Source of the DNA: Thalassovita sp.
GTDB taxonomy: Bacteria; Pseudomonadota; Alphaproteobacteria; Rhodobacterales; Rhodobacteraceae
Reading direction: 5' to 3'
DNA length: 64,000 nt
Assembly (NCBI GenBank): GCA_029212905.1
Contig: JARGPB010000006.1
Location: forward strand, 124,001-188,000
Of the stretch, positions 19,047-26,738 are shown piece after piece. Numbering within the stretch: the stretch's first letter is position 1; each line of letters starts with the position of its first letter. The translations under genes were made by a program, and so were the position numbers. The notes below the pieces were generated by a model. The model did no database searches. It was not told the DNA's origin and saw only the letters and a list, made by a program, of their open reading frames with translations.

Positions 19047-19911
19047 AGCGCCGTCCTGAAAATCTGGATCGATAGGATTCCCAAGAAGCCGCGCGGCGCA
19101 AGAAGCGAACGGGCGGGGTCAAGGCAGCGCCGCAAAGACGACCGCGACGCAGCAAGCTGGATGCGGTCTCGGATTGGCTCAAAGCACGTGTCGAAGCCGA
19201 GCCTGACATCACCATGCCCGAGCTGACCGAAGCCCTTAAAGTTGCCCACGACCTCGCAGTGACCCCGGCGATGCTCTCGCGTCACCTGATCCATCGCCTC
19301 GGGTTCACTATAAAAAAATCGCTGATCGCGACGGAAAGGCTGCGCAAACGGGTGCGCGCCGCACGCTACGAATGGTGACATCGTCGGATGCCGAGGATAC
19401 GCCCAGAGCCGTACCGGCTGGTGTTCATCGACGAAACCAGCGCTGACGACAAAGATGAGACGATCCCCGCTTGGGATGAGACTGGGGGCAGACGCTCCCT
19501 TTGTGGTCACTGGCGCACGCAGACGTTCATCACAGGTCTGTTCATCGATGAGCTGGCGGCACCCTGGGTTCTGGATGGTCCCATGAATCGCGCCGCGTTC
19601 GATACATATATCGAGACCCAGCTGGCACCAACATTGCAGCCAACTTGTCCTGGCACAAATCCGCATACGCACAGGACGTCCTCAAGGCAAAGGGCAGCTG
19701 GATACTGTTTCTTCCACCTTACAGCCCGAACCTGAACCCAATTGAAATGGCCTATTCCAAACTCAAGGCGCACTTGCGACGCCTCAAAGCACGAACATTC
19801 GACGCGCTCTTTCAATCTGTCGTACAAACTTGCGAACTCTTCCTACCAGAAGAGTGCCGGAACCTCTTCAAAGCTGCCGGGTATGTTGCAGACTAAGTGG
19901 ACGATGCTCTA
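19044..19911 (+). mobile_element. Degenerate IS630-family insertion sequence
   Basis: An 868-bp element with imperfect terminal inverted repeats: TAGAGCGCCGTCC at the left and, reading inward from the right end, TAGAGCATCGTCC (11 of 13 match). The ends are TA dinucleotides, as expected for the TA target of IS630/mariner elements. It is shorter than a complete IS630 (about 1.1 kb) and its transposase gene is broken, so it cannot transpose on its own. It inserted within the stop codon of the RidA gene. Confidence 0.85.
19139..19896 (+). pseudogene. IS630-family transposase, broken
   Basis: Transposase similarity is spread over two frames. The first part (KLDAVSDWLKARVEAEPDIT) runs into an in-frame TGA at about 19376. 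It resumes with the catalytic region LVFIDETSADDKDETIPAWD and GPMNRAAFDTYIETQLAP, then breaks near 19645. A small deletion removes the expected second DDE aspartate segment. The other frame carries KGSWILFLPPYSPNLNPIEM, which holds the last DDE Glu. The N-terminal helix-turn-helix (about 60 residues) is missing. This is a non-functional relic. Confidence 0.85.
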
Positions 19912-19921
19912 GGGGGTGGGC

Positions 19922-20190
19922 ATGCCACGGGCCGAGTTCCTGAAATGGTGGGGGCAGAAGGGGGAGTCTGTCCTGAGAAAATCTAAACCTGACTCGGTTG
20001 GGACCCTGCTTTTCTGTTATGATGAATGCCGAGGGGCGGAGAGCACGTGACTTTACGGTGGCTGAAATCTTTGCCGACGCGCGTCTAATCTGGGATCGCC
20101 GCGAACTGGCTGATGATGAGGTCAGCGCCAATCACGAACAGGGCTGGACCAGTAGCCTGCGTAAACTGGAAGCTACGGTTAACTGTTTTT
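19922..20190 (+). pseudogene. Possible frameshifted small gene right of the IS (unrecognised)
   Basis: An ATG at 19922 with ggggtggg before it opens MPRAEFLKWWGQKGESVL and stops after 42 codons at 20048. The neighbouring frame continues with a protein-like stretch (DFTVAEIFADARLIWDRREL and further). Together they read like one protein split by a frameshift near 20035-20050. I do not recognise the family. It may also be non-coding sequence. Confidence 0.25.
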
Positions 20191-20209
20191 CATGCGAAGG
20201 AGTAAGAAA

Positions 20210-20524
20210 ATACCGAAGTTTATGTTCATCTACCACGGCGGCGGCCGCCCCGAGTCCGCCGAAGAAGGAGCGCGCGTTATGGCCGCGTGGCAGGCCTGGA
20301 TGGGGGGAATCGGAGAGGCCCTGATTGACGGGGGAAACCCCGCAGGTATGTCGAAAACCGTCAGTGCAGCAGGCGTTGCGGACGATGGTGGCGCGAACCC
20401 CGTATCTGGCTATTCACTGGTGATGGCAGAGGATATGGCAGCGGCGGTGGAAATCGCCAAGGGCTGCCCGATCCTTGAAAACGGTGCGGGAACCGTCGAA
20501 GTGGCCGAGGCCATGGAAATGTGA
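20210..20524 (+). CDS. YCII-related domain protein, apparent ATA start
   Basis: About 104 aa, the size of the YCII/DGPF family (FMFIYHGGG, AWQAWMGGIGEALIDGGNP, GYSLVMAEDMAAAVEIAKGCP). These are small ferredoxin-like-fold dimers of poorly known function, often beside sigma factors or in resistance loci. The ideal RBS AAGGAG (20197-20202) is 7 nt before an ATA codon at 20210 that would give the family-like N-terminus (M)PKFMFIYHG. The nearest ATG starts are at 20192, where the RBS would lie inside the gene, and 20222, 19 nt away. So the start is either ATA, one of those ATGs, or the gene is weakened. Confidence 0.7.
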   Translation: MPKFMFIYHGGGRPESAEEGARVMAAWQAWMGGIGEALIDGGNPAGMSKTVSAAGVADDGGANPVSGYSLVMAEDMAAAVEIAKGCPILENGAGTVEVAEAMEM

Positions 20525-20567
20525 TCCGGTCTCCGCCCCGGCTGTGGATGCGGCCAGGGCGGGATTT

Positions 20568-20589
20568 GAGTATTTTAAGCAAGATGAAA
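20568..20589 (+). repeat. Copy 1 of the intergenic motif GAGTATTT...GCAAGATGAAA
   Basis: GAGTATTTTAAGC followed by AAGATGAAA, in the 65-bp gap between the convergent YCII gene and ribH. The same motif recurs at 25067, 33404, 43015 and 43068. Confidence 0.6.
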
Positions 20590-21024
20590 TCAGGCGGCCA
20601 GTTTGGCGCGGGTCGCGCTGATCATCAGGGCAGCCTGGGCGGCTTCGCGGCCTTTTTCCAGGAAGTGGGCGGTGTAGATGGACTTGTGATGGGGGCTGTC
20701 CTGAAATTGGTGCGGTGTGAGCGAGACCGACAGAACTGGAACCCCACTGTCCAGTCCGGCGCGCATCAGCCCGTCCACGACAGCTTGGGCGACGAAATCG
20801 TGGCGGTAGATGCCTCCGTCCACAACCAGAGCGGCGGCGGCAACGGCGGCATAGCGGCCGGACATGGCCAGGTCGCGCGCGACCAATGGCATTTCGAACG
20901 CACCAGGCACGTCAAAGACATCGACCTGTGAGCGGGGGATAATTTGGCAGAAGCCTTCGAGCGCTTGGTTGACAACATCGGCGTGCCAGTTTGCCTTTAC
21001 AAAGGCATAGCGGGTGTGTGTCAT
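20590..21024 (-). CDS. ribH: 6,7-dimethyl-8-ribityllumazine synthase, type II (RibH2)
   Basis: Penultimate step of riboflavin synthesis: joins 5-amino-6-ribitylamino-uracil with 3,4-dihydroxy-2-butanone 4-phosphate. It has 144 aa. Residues FVKANWHADVV, VFDVPGAFEMPLVARDL, DGGIYRHDFVAQAVVDG and PVLSVSLTPHQF match the decameric type II enzymes of alphaproteobacteria (for example Brucella RibH2). The start is the ATG at 21024 with GGAG just upstream. A longer in-frame start at 21120 would lie inside the FMN riboswitch and is rejected. The gene stands alone under that riboswitch. Confidence 0.93.
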   Translation of the reverse strand: MTHTRYAFVKANWHADVVNQALEGFCQIIPRSQVDVFDVPGAFEMPLVARDLAMSGRYAAVAAAALVVDGGIYRHDFVAQAVVDGLMRAGLDSGVPVLSVSLTPHQFQDSPHHKSIYTAHFLEKGREAAQAALMISATRAKLAA

Positions 21025-21071
21025 TGGGTTTCTCCTTTCCTTGTCAGACACGTCACCCAGAGCGTGCAAAC

Positions 21072-21108
21072 GACAAGAAAAGGCGCAGGTATCCTGCTTC
21101 TTTTCGTC
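21072..21108 (-). terminator. Expression-platform hairpin between FMN aptamer and ribH
   Basis: Long stem on the minus strand: GACgAAAAG..GCAGG / CCTGC..CTTTTC..GTC (21072-21108), directly after the aptamer. It is a likely part of the switching element, either terminator-like or an anti-element. Confidence 0.5.
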
Positions 21109-21250
21109 GCTCTCTTTCATCCGGACTATGACCGTCGGCTCTGGAGTTGCACCAGATCTGCTGACCCCCGAAATGATCGGGGCGCTCGCGGGCTTGGGGT
21201 CCAGGACCCCTTACCGCCGGTGGGGAATTTCACCCCGCCCTGAGAACAGC
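21109..21250 (-). ncRNA. FMN riboswitch (RFN element)
   Basis: The minus strand carries the conserved RFN elements in order: TTCTCAGGGCGGGGTGAAAT, CCCCACCGGCGGTAA, GCCCGCGAGCG, TCAGCAGATCTGGTG, ACTCCAGAGCCGACGGTCAT and AGTCCGGATGAAAGAGA. These are the six-helix FMN aptamer signatures. It lies 85 bp upstream of ribH. FMN binding should reduce ribH expression. Confidence 0.96.
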
Positions 21251-21285
21251 GCCACGTTAGGCTGGGCGGGGCGCGGGTGCAAGCG

Positions 21286-22626
21286 TTAGCGCCGGAGTTT
21301 TCTCAGCAGGCTAAGTGAGGGATAACCATCGGGTGTCAGGCCCTTGGACCGTTGAAAACGCCGGACGGCATCAACGGTCAACGGGCCGATTTTGCCGTCC
21401 ACACCTTTGGTGTCGAACCCTTTTCGGGTCAGGCGGCGCTGCATTTCCTTGCGCTCTCTGAAGGTGAGCGCACGGTCGCCGCGTGGCCATTTTGCTTGGA
21501 TCTTGGGGCCCCCCTTCAGCCTGTCGCTCAGGTGCCCCACACCGATTACATAGGCGTCGGCGGTGTTATAGCGTTCGATGACCGAGAAGTTCTTGAAGAT
21601 CAGGAAGGCGGCGCCCTGTGCGCCGGCAGGCAGCAGCAGCGAGGCTTGGCCGTGGTTGGGCACTTTGCGGCCTTTCATGTCCCTAATGCCCAGTCGGGCC
21701 CATTCTGCCGGGGATTTCTTGATTTTGCGGTTGGCCAGCGCGTAGTTGAACTTCTGCGGGAGCTGAACCTCGATGCCCCAGGGTTGGCCTGTGACCCAGC
21801 CGTGACGTTTCAGATAGGCTGCGGTCGAGGCCAGGGCATCGGCGGGGTTGTCTGACCAGATGTCACGTTTGCCGTCGCCGGTGAAATCCACTGCAAAGGC
21901 CAGATAAGACGTCGGAATAAACTGCGTATGCCCCATCGCACCGGCCCAGGACCCCGTCATGTTCCGTGGGGCAACGTCGCCGGATTGCAGGATTTTCAGG
22001 GCAGCGATCAGCTGTGCCTCGAAAAACCGACCGCGACGGCCATCATAGGCCAGCGTGGCCAAGGACTCGATGATGTCGTTTTTGCCGCGATAGGTGCCAT
22101 AGGCGCTTTCTAATCCCCAGACGGCGGCGACCACTTCTTTATCAACACCGTATTTGGCCTCGATGGCGCGCAGGGTGCGGCCTTGCGTGCGCAGGGCTTT
22201 CTTCCCATTCGCCACACGGGTATCCGAGGCCGCGCTGTCCAGGTATTCCCATAGCGTCTTGGTGAATTCCGATTGGTTGCGGTCGCGCTGGATCACGTCA
22301 GTATTGTAGCGGACACCACGAAAAGCCCGGTCAAGGGTCCGATCCGATATTCCGGCCGCGTTGGCACGGGCACGGAACCGTTTGATCCAACGCTGAAACC
22401 CCATGTTCGAGGTCGAGATCCGAGGCGTCCCAGCGCTGGCTACCTTTGTGTCAGGTCGCGTTTTGGGACGCAGAGAGTTGCCCAAATCCGTGCCTGCATC
22501 ATCCACAGAGACCTGAGTGCCGGGCCGGGCCTGGGGGCGTAGGGATTCGTTGACGGTGCTGGCGCTGGCCACGCCAGAACCCAGAGAAAACAGCACAATG
22601 GCTGCCAGAAATGTCTTGATACGCAT
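21286..22626 (-). CDS. Lytic murein transglycosylase (MltB type) with peptidoglycan-binding domain
   Basis: A 446-aa exported protein. The signal peptide is MRIKTFLAAIVLFSLGSGVASA. The catalytic region (about 80-370) contains AAVWGLESAYGTYRGKND with the catalytic Glu and GAMGHTQFIPTSYLAFAVDF. A C-terminal PG_binding_1 domain follows (about 385-446, KGVDGKIGPLTVDAVRRFQR). It cleaves glycan strands to 1,6-anhydro-muropeptides during wall turnover. The signal peptide lacks a lipobox, so it is probably periplasmic and soluble, unlike E. coli MltB. Confidence 0.93.
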   Translation of the reverse strand: MRIKTFLAAIVLFSLGSGVASASTVNESLRPQARPGTQVSVDDAGTDLGNSLRPKTRPDTKVASAGTPRISTSNMGFQRWIKRFRARANAAGISDRTLDRAFRGVRYNTDVIQRDRNQSEFTKTLWEYLDSAASDTRVANGKKALRTQGRTLRAIEAKYGVDKEVVAAVWGLESAYGTYRGKNDIIESLATLAYDGRRGRFFEAQLIAALKILQSGDVAPRNMTGSWAGAMGHTQFIPTSYLAFAVDFTGDGKRDIWSDNPADALASTAAYLKRHGWVTGQPWGIEVQLPQKFNYALANRKIKKSPAEWARLGIRDMKGRKVPNHGQASLLLPAGAQGAAFLIFKNFSVIERYNTADAYVIGVGHLSDRLKGGPKIQAKWPRGDRALTFRERKEMQRRLTRKGFDTKGVDGKIGPLTVDAVRRFQRSKGLTPDGYPSLSLLRKLRR

Positions 22627-22747
22627 TGCTCGGCCTCGTTGCTTTTATGACCTTGGGGCCGATGCTAGCGCGAATGCAATCCGCGCGAAAGCTAGCAAAT
22701 GCTTTGCGCGCCGTTTCTGCGGTGGCTTGCTGATGGCAGAAACCAGC

Positions 22748-25003
22748 CTACTTGCGGCGTTTACGTTGCACGGTGCGTTTGACCTTGGCGGCTTTGTGTT
22801 TGGATTTCGCCAATTTGCGCCGAGGGGGTTTTCCGCGGCCCTGGAACCCTGTCGGTCCACGCGGTACGTCCTTGCCATCCAGGCTGACCAGCTCAAGTGC
22901 GATGCCGCCGGTGACGGGCAGGGCCTCTAGCAGTTTGACAGTCACGCGCTGACCGATGCCAAGCGTCAGCCCGGTGTCAGATCCCATCAACGTGTTGCTT
23001 TCGCTGTCATAGTGGAAATATTCGCGGCCCAGGGTGCGGATCGGGATCAGCCCGTCGGCGCCAGTATCCTCCATCCGAACAAAGATGCCGAATTTTGCCA
23101 CGCCGCTGATCCGCCCGGTGAATTCATTCCCCACCCGTTCGGACAGGAATGCCGCCAGATAGCGATCCGTGGTGTCGCGCTCGGCCATCATCGAGCGCCG
23201 CTCGGTCTCGGAAATATGTTGGGCGGTTTGTTCCATCCGCTCGACGTCCTGCGGGCTCAGCCCGTCCTTGCCCCAACCATGGGCGCTGATCAGTGCCCGG
23301 TGCACGATCAGATCCGAGTACCGCCGGATCGGAGAGGTGAAATGCGCATAGCTTTGCAACGCCAGCCCGAAATGGCCAAAATTCTGCGGGCTGTAATAGG
23401 CTTGTGTCATGGACCGCAGTGTCGAGATATTGATCAACTCGTCGTGGTCCGTGCCCTCGGCTGCGTTCAGCAGGGCATTCAGGTGGCGGGTCTGCAATAC
23501 CTGCCCTTTGGCCAGTGTGAGCCCCGCCGACATCGCAGTTTCGCGCAGCGCGTCCAGTTTTTGCGGGCTGGGCTCTTCATGAACCCGAAACAGCAGAGGC
23601 GATTTCTTTGCGATCAAGGTTTCGGCGGCGGCGACATTGGCCAGGATCATGAATTCTTCAATCAGCTTGTGAGCATCCAGCCGGTCGCGGAAATTGACCG
23701 ACAGAACTTTGCCCTCATCCGACAGGATCACTTTGCGCTCGGGCAGGTCCAGATCCAGCGGCTGACGCACATGGCGCGCCTTTACCAACAGGGCATAGGC
23801 CTCATAGAGCGGGTTAATCACCTCGTCCATCAACGGGGCGCATTTATCATTCGGAGCACCGTCGCGCGCCTCTTGGACCTCTTGATAATTCAACGAGGCA
23901 ACCGAGCGCATCAGCCCACGCACAAACCGATGCCCGATCTTTTGCCCATCCGCCCCGATCTGCATCCGCAACGCAATACATGCGCGTGGCACCCCTTCGT
24001 GCAGGCTGCACAGATCACCCGACAGACGGTCTGGCAACATCGGCACCACGCGATCCGGGAAATAGCTAGAGTTGCCACGCTTCTTTGCTTCGATGTCCAG
24101 CGGGTCTCCTGGTGTCACATAATGCGCCACATCGGCAATGGCGACCCAGATGACATAGCCATCTGGGTTCTTGGGATCGTCATCCGCATGAGCCCAGCAC
24201 GCATCGTCATGGTCGCGCGCATCGGCCGGGTCAATCGTGACCAAAGGCATGTCGCGCATGTCCTCGCGGCCCGACAGACCCGCCGGTTTCATCTTGTCGG
24301 CCTCGGCGATCACCTCATCAGGGAATGCATCGGGAATCCCATGCTGATGGATGGCAATCAGCGACACCGCCTTGGGCGCACCGGGATCGCCCAGCCGGGT
24401 GACAATCCGTGCCCGCGGCAGGCCCATCCGTCCCTTGGGCCCGCTCTGCTCGGCTTCGACCAATTCGCCATCCTTGGCGCCACCGGTGGCGCCGGGCGGG
24501 ACCAGCCATTCCTTGCCGTCGCCCTTGTCGATCGGCAGAATTCGCCCGCCTTCGGCCCCTGCACGATAAACGCCCAACACCTTTTGTGGGTTGTGTCCGA
24601 TCCGCCGGATCAGCCGCGCAGTGTAGTGATACTCTTCGCCCTTCACTTCCTGTACACGGGCCAGAATTCGATCATTCACCCCCAATGCCGGATCGCTGTC
24701 GCGCGGGACGACCAGAACATTTGGCTCCAGCCCTTCGCCTTGCCATTCCATAGGCTGAGCAAACAGATCGCCATCAACCCCGATCTCGCGGATACGCAGC
24801 ACGCTGACAGGCGGCAACCGATCCGGGTCACGATAGGTTTTTTGCCGCTTTTGCAGATGCCCCTCTGCCTCCAGCTCTTTCAGGATGCGTTTCAGATCAA
24901 TTCGCGCAGCCCCTTTTATTCCAAAGGCTTTGGCAATGTCTCGTTTCGAGGTGAGGGTCGGGTTCTCCGATATCCAATGCAGGATTTCGGATTTCGAGGG
25001 CAT
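22748..25003 (-). CDS. rnr: Ribonuclease R
   Basis: Processive 3'-to-5' exoribonuclease that degrades structured RNA; about 751 aa. N-terminal winged helix and cold-shock domains are followed by the RNB catalytic core (TIDPADARDHDDACWAHADD with the metal-binding Asp cluster; SPIRRYSDLIVHRALI), an S1 domain (about 640-720, FTGRISGVAKFGIFVRMEDT) and a Lys/Arg-rich tail. The first ATG at 25012 is only 1 nt from the GGAGG RBS. The ATG at 25003 is 10 nt away and is preferred. Confidence 0.95.
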   Translation of the reverse strand: MPSKSEILHWISENPTLTSKRDIAKAFGIKGAARIDLKRILKELEAEGHLQKRQKTYRDPDRLPPVSVLRIREIGVDGDLFAQPMEWQGEGLEPNVLVVPRDSDPALGVNDRILARVQEVKGEEYHYTARLIRRIGHNPQKVLGVYRAGAEGGRILPIDKGDGKEWLVPPGATGGAKDGELVEAEQSGPKGRMGLPRARIVTRLGDPGAPKAVSLIAIHQHGIPDAFPDEVIAEADKMKPAGLSGREDMRDMPLVTIDPADARDHDDACWAHADDDPKNPDGYVIWVAIADVAHYVTPGDPLDIEAKKRGNSSYFPDRVVPMLPDRLSGDLCSLHEGVPRACIALRMQIGADGQKIGHRFVRGLMRSVASLNYQEVQEARDGAPNDKCAPLMDEVINPLYEAYALLVKARHVRQPLDLDLPERKVILSDEGKVLSVNFRDRLDAHKLIEEFMILANVAAAETLIAKKSPLLFRVHEEPSPQKLDALRETAMSAGLTLAKGQVLQTRHLNALLNAAEGTDHDELINISTLRSMTQAYYSPQNFGHFGLALQSYAHFTSPIRRYSDLIVHRALISAHGWGKDGLSPQDVERMEQTAQHISETERRSMMAERDTTDRYLAAFLSERVGNEFTGRISGVAKFGIFVRMEDTGADGLIPIRTLGREYFHYDSESNTLMGSDTGLTLGIGQRVTVKLLEALPVTGGIALELVSLDGKDVPRGPTGFQGRGKPPRRKLAKSKHKAAKVKRTVQRKRRK

Positions 25004-25066
25004 ATGACTCATACCTCCGCCGTATCACAGCCCGCGCAGCGCGTCATGAGGCAAAATGCCGGCGCG

Positions 25067-25088
25067 TTTCATCTTGCTCAAAATACTC
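25067..25088 (-). repeat. Copy 2 of the intergenic motif GAGTATTT...GCAAGATGAAA
   Basis: Minus-strand copy with one substitution in the centre, in the 108-bp gap between the rnr start and the stop of the next gene. Confidence 0.6.
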
Positions 25089-25111
25089 ACTGCGCAACGG
25101 CGCCGATTACA

Positions 25112-25678
25112 TCAATGCTGATGTGGATTCCCGCCGCGTGCAATGGCCATATGATGCGGCTGGTGATGCATCCCTGCCGCCATCAGGCCAAAGAAACCTA
25201 GGCCGTTGATCTTCTCTTCGGGGCCGACAGCGGTCAGCATAGCGCCATACGGCCGATCCGAGGCACGCATCTGCATTCCGCCCTGGCCATTCATCATTGC
25301 AGCATGTGCTGTTACCATCCTCTGGATCGAGCCAGCGATCTCTGGATCGTCCGAGGACACGATGAATGCCGTGCCGCCCTTGACAGCTTGGGCCTTTACC
25401 TTGGCGTGCATGGTGACGTTGTCCATATCCACCAGATGCGCGCGCAGGGCGTCAATGTTCACCTTGGCCCAATCGGTCTGAGGATCGGCCTCTAGAAGGG
25501 CGACGATTTCTTGAATTGCCGCAAAGGTGGCTTGGCCTGTCTCTTGGGCCATTGGCGCTGGCGTCTGGGCCTTTGTGGTAGAATCGGAATGATGCATCGC
25601 GTGGTCGCCATGATCCATTTGTTCAGCCAGCGCAGGCCCGGCCAGCAATATGGTCGCAACAAGGAAATACGTGCGCAT
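25112..25678 (-). CDS. Exported His/Met-rich protein of unknown function
   Basis: A 188-aa protein with the signal peptide MRTYFLVATILLAGPALA. The mature protein opens with a His-rich segment (MDHGDHAMHHSD) and closes with another (GMHHQPHHMAIARGGNPHQH). The middle (about 50-140) is a helical domain (FAAIQEIVALLEADPQTDW; DMDNVTMHAKV; IQRMVTAHAAMM) with no Cys. The His and Met clusters suggest metal binding, perhaps copper, in the periplasm. No copper-resistance or transport gene is adjacent. An RBS gaggagc precedes the ATG. I do not recognise a named family. Confidence 0.75.
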   Translation of the reverse strand: MRTYFLVATILLAGPALAEQMDHGDHAMHHSDSTTKAQTPAPMAQETGQATFAAIQEIVALLEADPQTDWAKVNIDALRAHLVDMDNVTMHAKVKAQAVKGGTAFIVSSDDPEIAGSIQRMVTAHAAMMNGQGGMQMRASDRPYGAMLTAVGPEEKINGLGFFGLMAAGMHHQPHHMAIARGGNPHQH

Positions 25679-25749
25679 TCATCTGCTCCTCTATCAGTTT
25701 GCGCGACTCTGCCCGCTTGGGGCTCGCGAAGGAACCCACGTTTCCGTGT

Positions 25750-26319
25750 TTATAGATCCGAGACCTGGTCCACGTCACGCAGGACATCAATCAGCGCGAT
25801 CCTGCGGCCCGGCAAGGACGCAATGCTGTCAGCCAAGGCATGTGGGCTGGACCAGCGAACGCCCTTAAACAGGGTCGCTGGGATCGCGGCAACGCGTTTC
25901 AGCCCTACCAGCCAGTATCCGCCGTCGGGGGCTGGGCCAAACACGGCCTCGTGCCCGCCCAATGCCGCAAAGGCGCGGGCGACATGCATGCGTGTGATGC
26001 CGGGAATGTCGCCCCCGATAACGCAGACCGGACCCGGTGGCATCGAGCGCAGCATGCGTGCCATCCGGTCGCCTAGATCACCCTGCCCCTGAGGCACTTT
26101 GATGAAATGCTCGGGCCATTCGCGACCGTTGAAGGTCGCGGTGTCGGGGGCGACGGCCAAGACCACTTGCCATCGCGGGTCCTCGATCTGGCGCAGCAGT
26201 CTGGCCACCTGATGGCGAAACCACCACGCGGCGCCGACCATGCCGATGTCCCGTCCCAGGCGGGTTTTCACTCGTCCCGCGCGGGGCTGTTTCAGCATGA
26301 TCACCAGAGTGGGTTTCAC
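25750..26319 (-). CDS. DUF2064 / TIGR04282-type glycosyltransferase-like protein
   Basis: A 189-aa protein with a GT-A-like fold (LVIMLKQPRAGRVKTRLGRD at the N-terminus; VCVIGGDIPGI; GPAPDGGYWLVGLKR). TIGR04282 members are annotated as arsenosugar-type glycosyltransferases, but most are uncharacterised. It is last of a three-gene operon: its start overlaps the GNAT gene stop by 4 bp. The substrate is unknown. Confidence 0.82.
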   Translation of the reverse strand: MKPTLVIMLKQPRAGRVKTRLGRDIGMVGAAWWFRHQVARLLRQIEDPRWQVVLAVAPDTATFNGREWPEHFIKVPQGQGDLGDRMARMLRSMPPGPVCVIGGDIPGITRMHVARAFAALGGHEAVFGPAPDGGYWLVGLKRVAAIPATLFKGVRWSSPHALADSIASLPGRRIALIDVLRDVDQVSDL

Positions 26320-26738
26320 AGGGGCAGCTCCATTTCGTGATGCGGTATGCCTGCGTCGTCATATTCTGGCCCGCAGACACTGAAACCCAGTTTCTGATAA
26401 AACCCAGTCGCATAAACCTGAGCACCCAGGCGGATCGCCTGGACCCCGGTTTGAGCGCGCAGCCGGGTGATGCTTTCGGTAACCAATGCAGCACCCAGCC
26501 CCGTTCCGCGCTGTTGCTTCGCAACGCATATTCGCCCGATCCGCCCGACGTCACCTTCGATCAGCAGCCGCGCGGTCCCGGCAGGGATCCCGCCGACCGT
26601 CGCCAAAAGATGTTGGGCGCTGCCATCCAGATCGTCCCATTCCTCGGCCTCGGATATGCCTTGTTCGACAATAAAGATGGCACGGCGCAGGGCATGAACG
26701 TCTTCCAGTTGGTCGACCAAGGCTATTTGCCAGTTCAT
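26316..26738 (-). CDS. GNAT family N-acetyltransferase
   Basis: A 140-aa single-domain acetyltransferase. The acetyl-CoA binding motif A is RIGRICVAKQQRGTGLGAAL, preceded by AGTARLLIEGDV and followed by FYQKLGFSVCGPEYDDAGIP. This is the ElaA/YjcF-like subgroup by overall pattern. Its start overlaps the dapE stop by 4 bp and its stop overlaps the next start by 4 bp, so it is translationally coupled on both sides. The substrate is not known. Confidence 0.88.
   Translation of the reverse strand: MNWQIALVDQLEDVHALRRAIFIVEQGISEAEEWDDLDGSAQHLLATVGGIPAGTARLLIEGDVGRIGRICVAKQQRGTGLGAALVTESITRLRAQTGVQAIRLGAQVYATGFYQKLGFSVCGPEYDDAGIPHHEMELPL

Noticed and set aside
21025..21120. Longer N-terminus for RibH starting at 21120
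   Set aside because: Those codons lie in the FMN riboswitch and its platform. The ATG at 21024 has a good RBS and a family-like N-terminus.
22664..22696. GCTAGC inverted repeats between rnr and the transglycosylase
   Set aside because: Imperfect stem with bulges; it could be an rnr terminator, but there is no T tract and the support is weak.
23012..25201. 729-codon plus-strand ORF opposite rnr
   Set aside because: Antisense of RNase R, with no RBS or family match.
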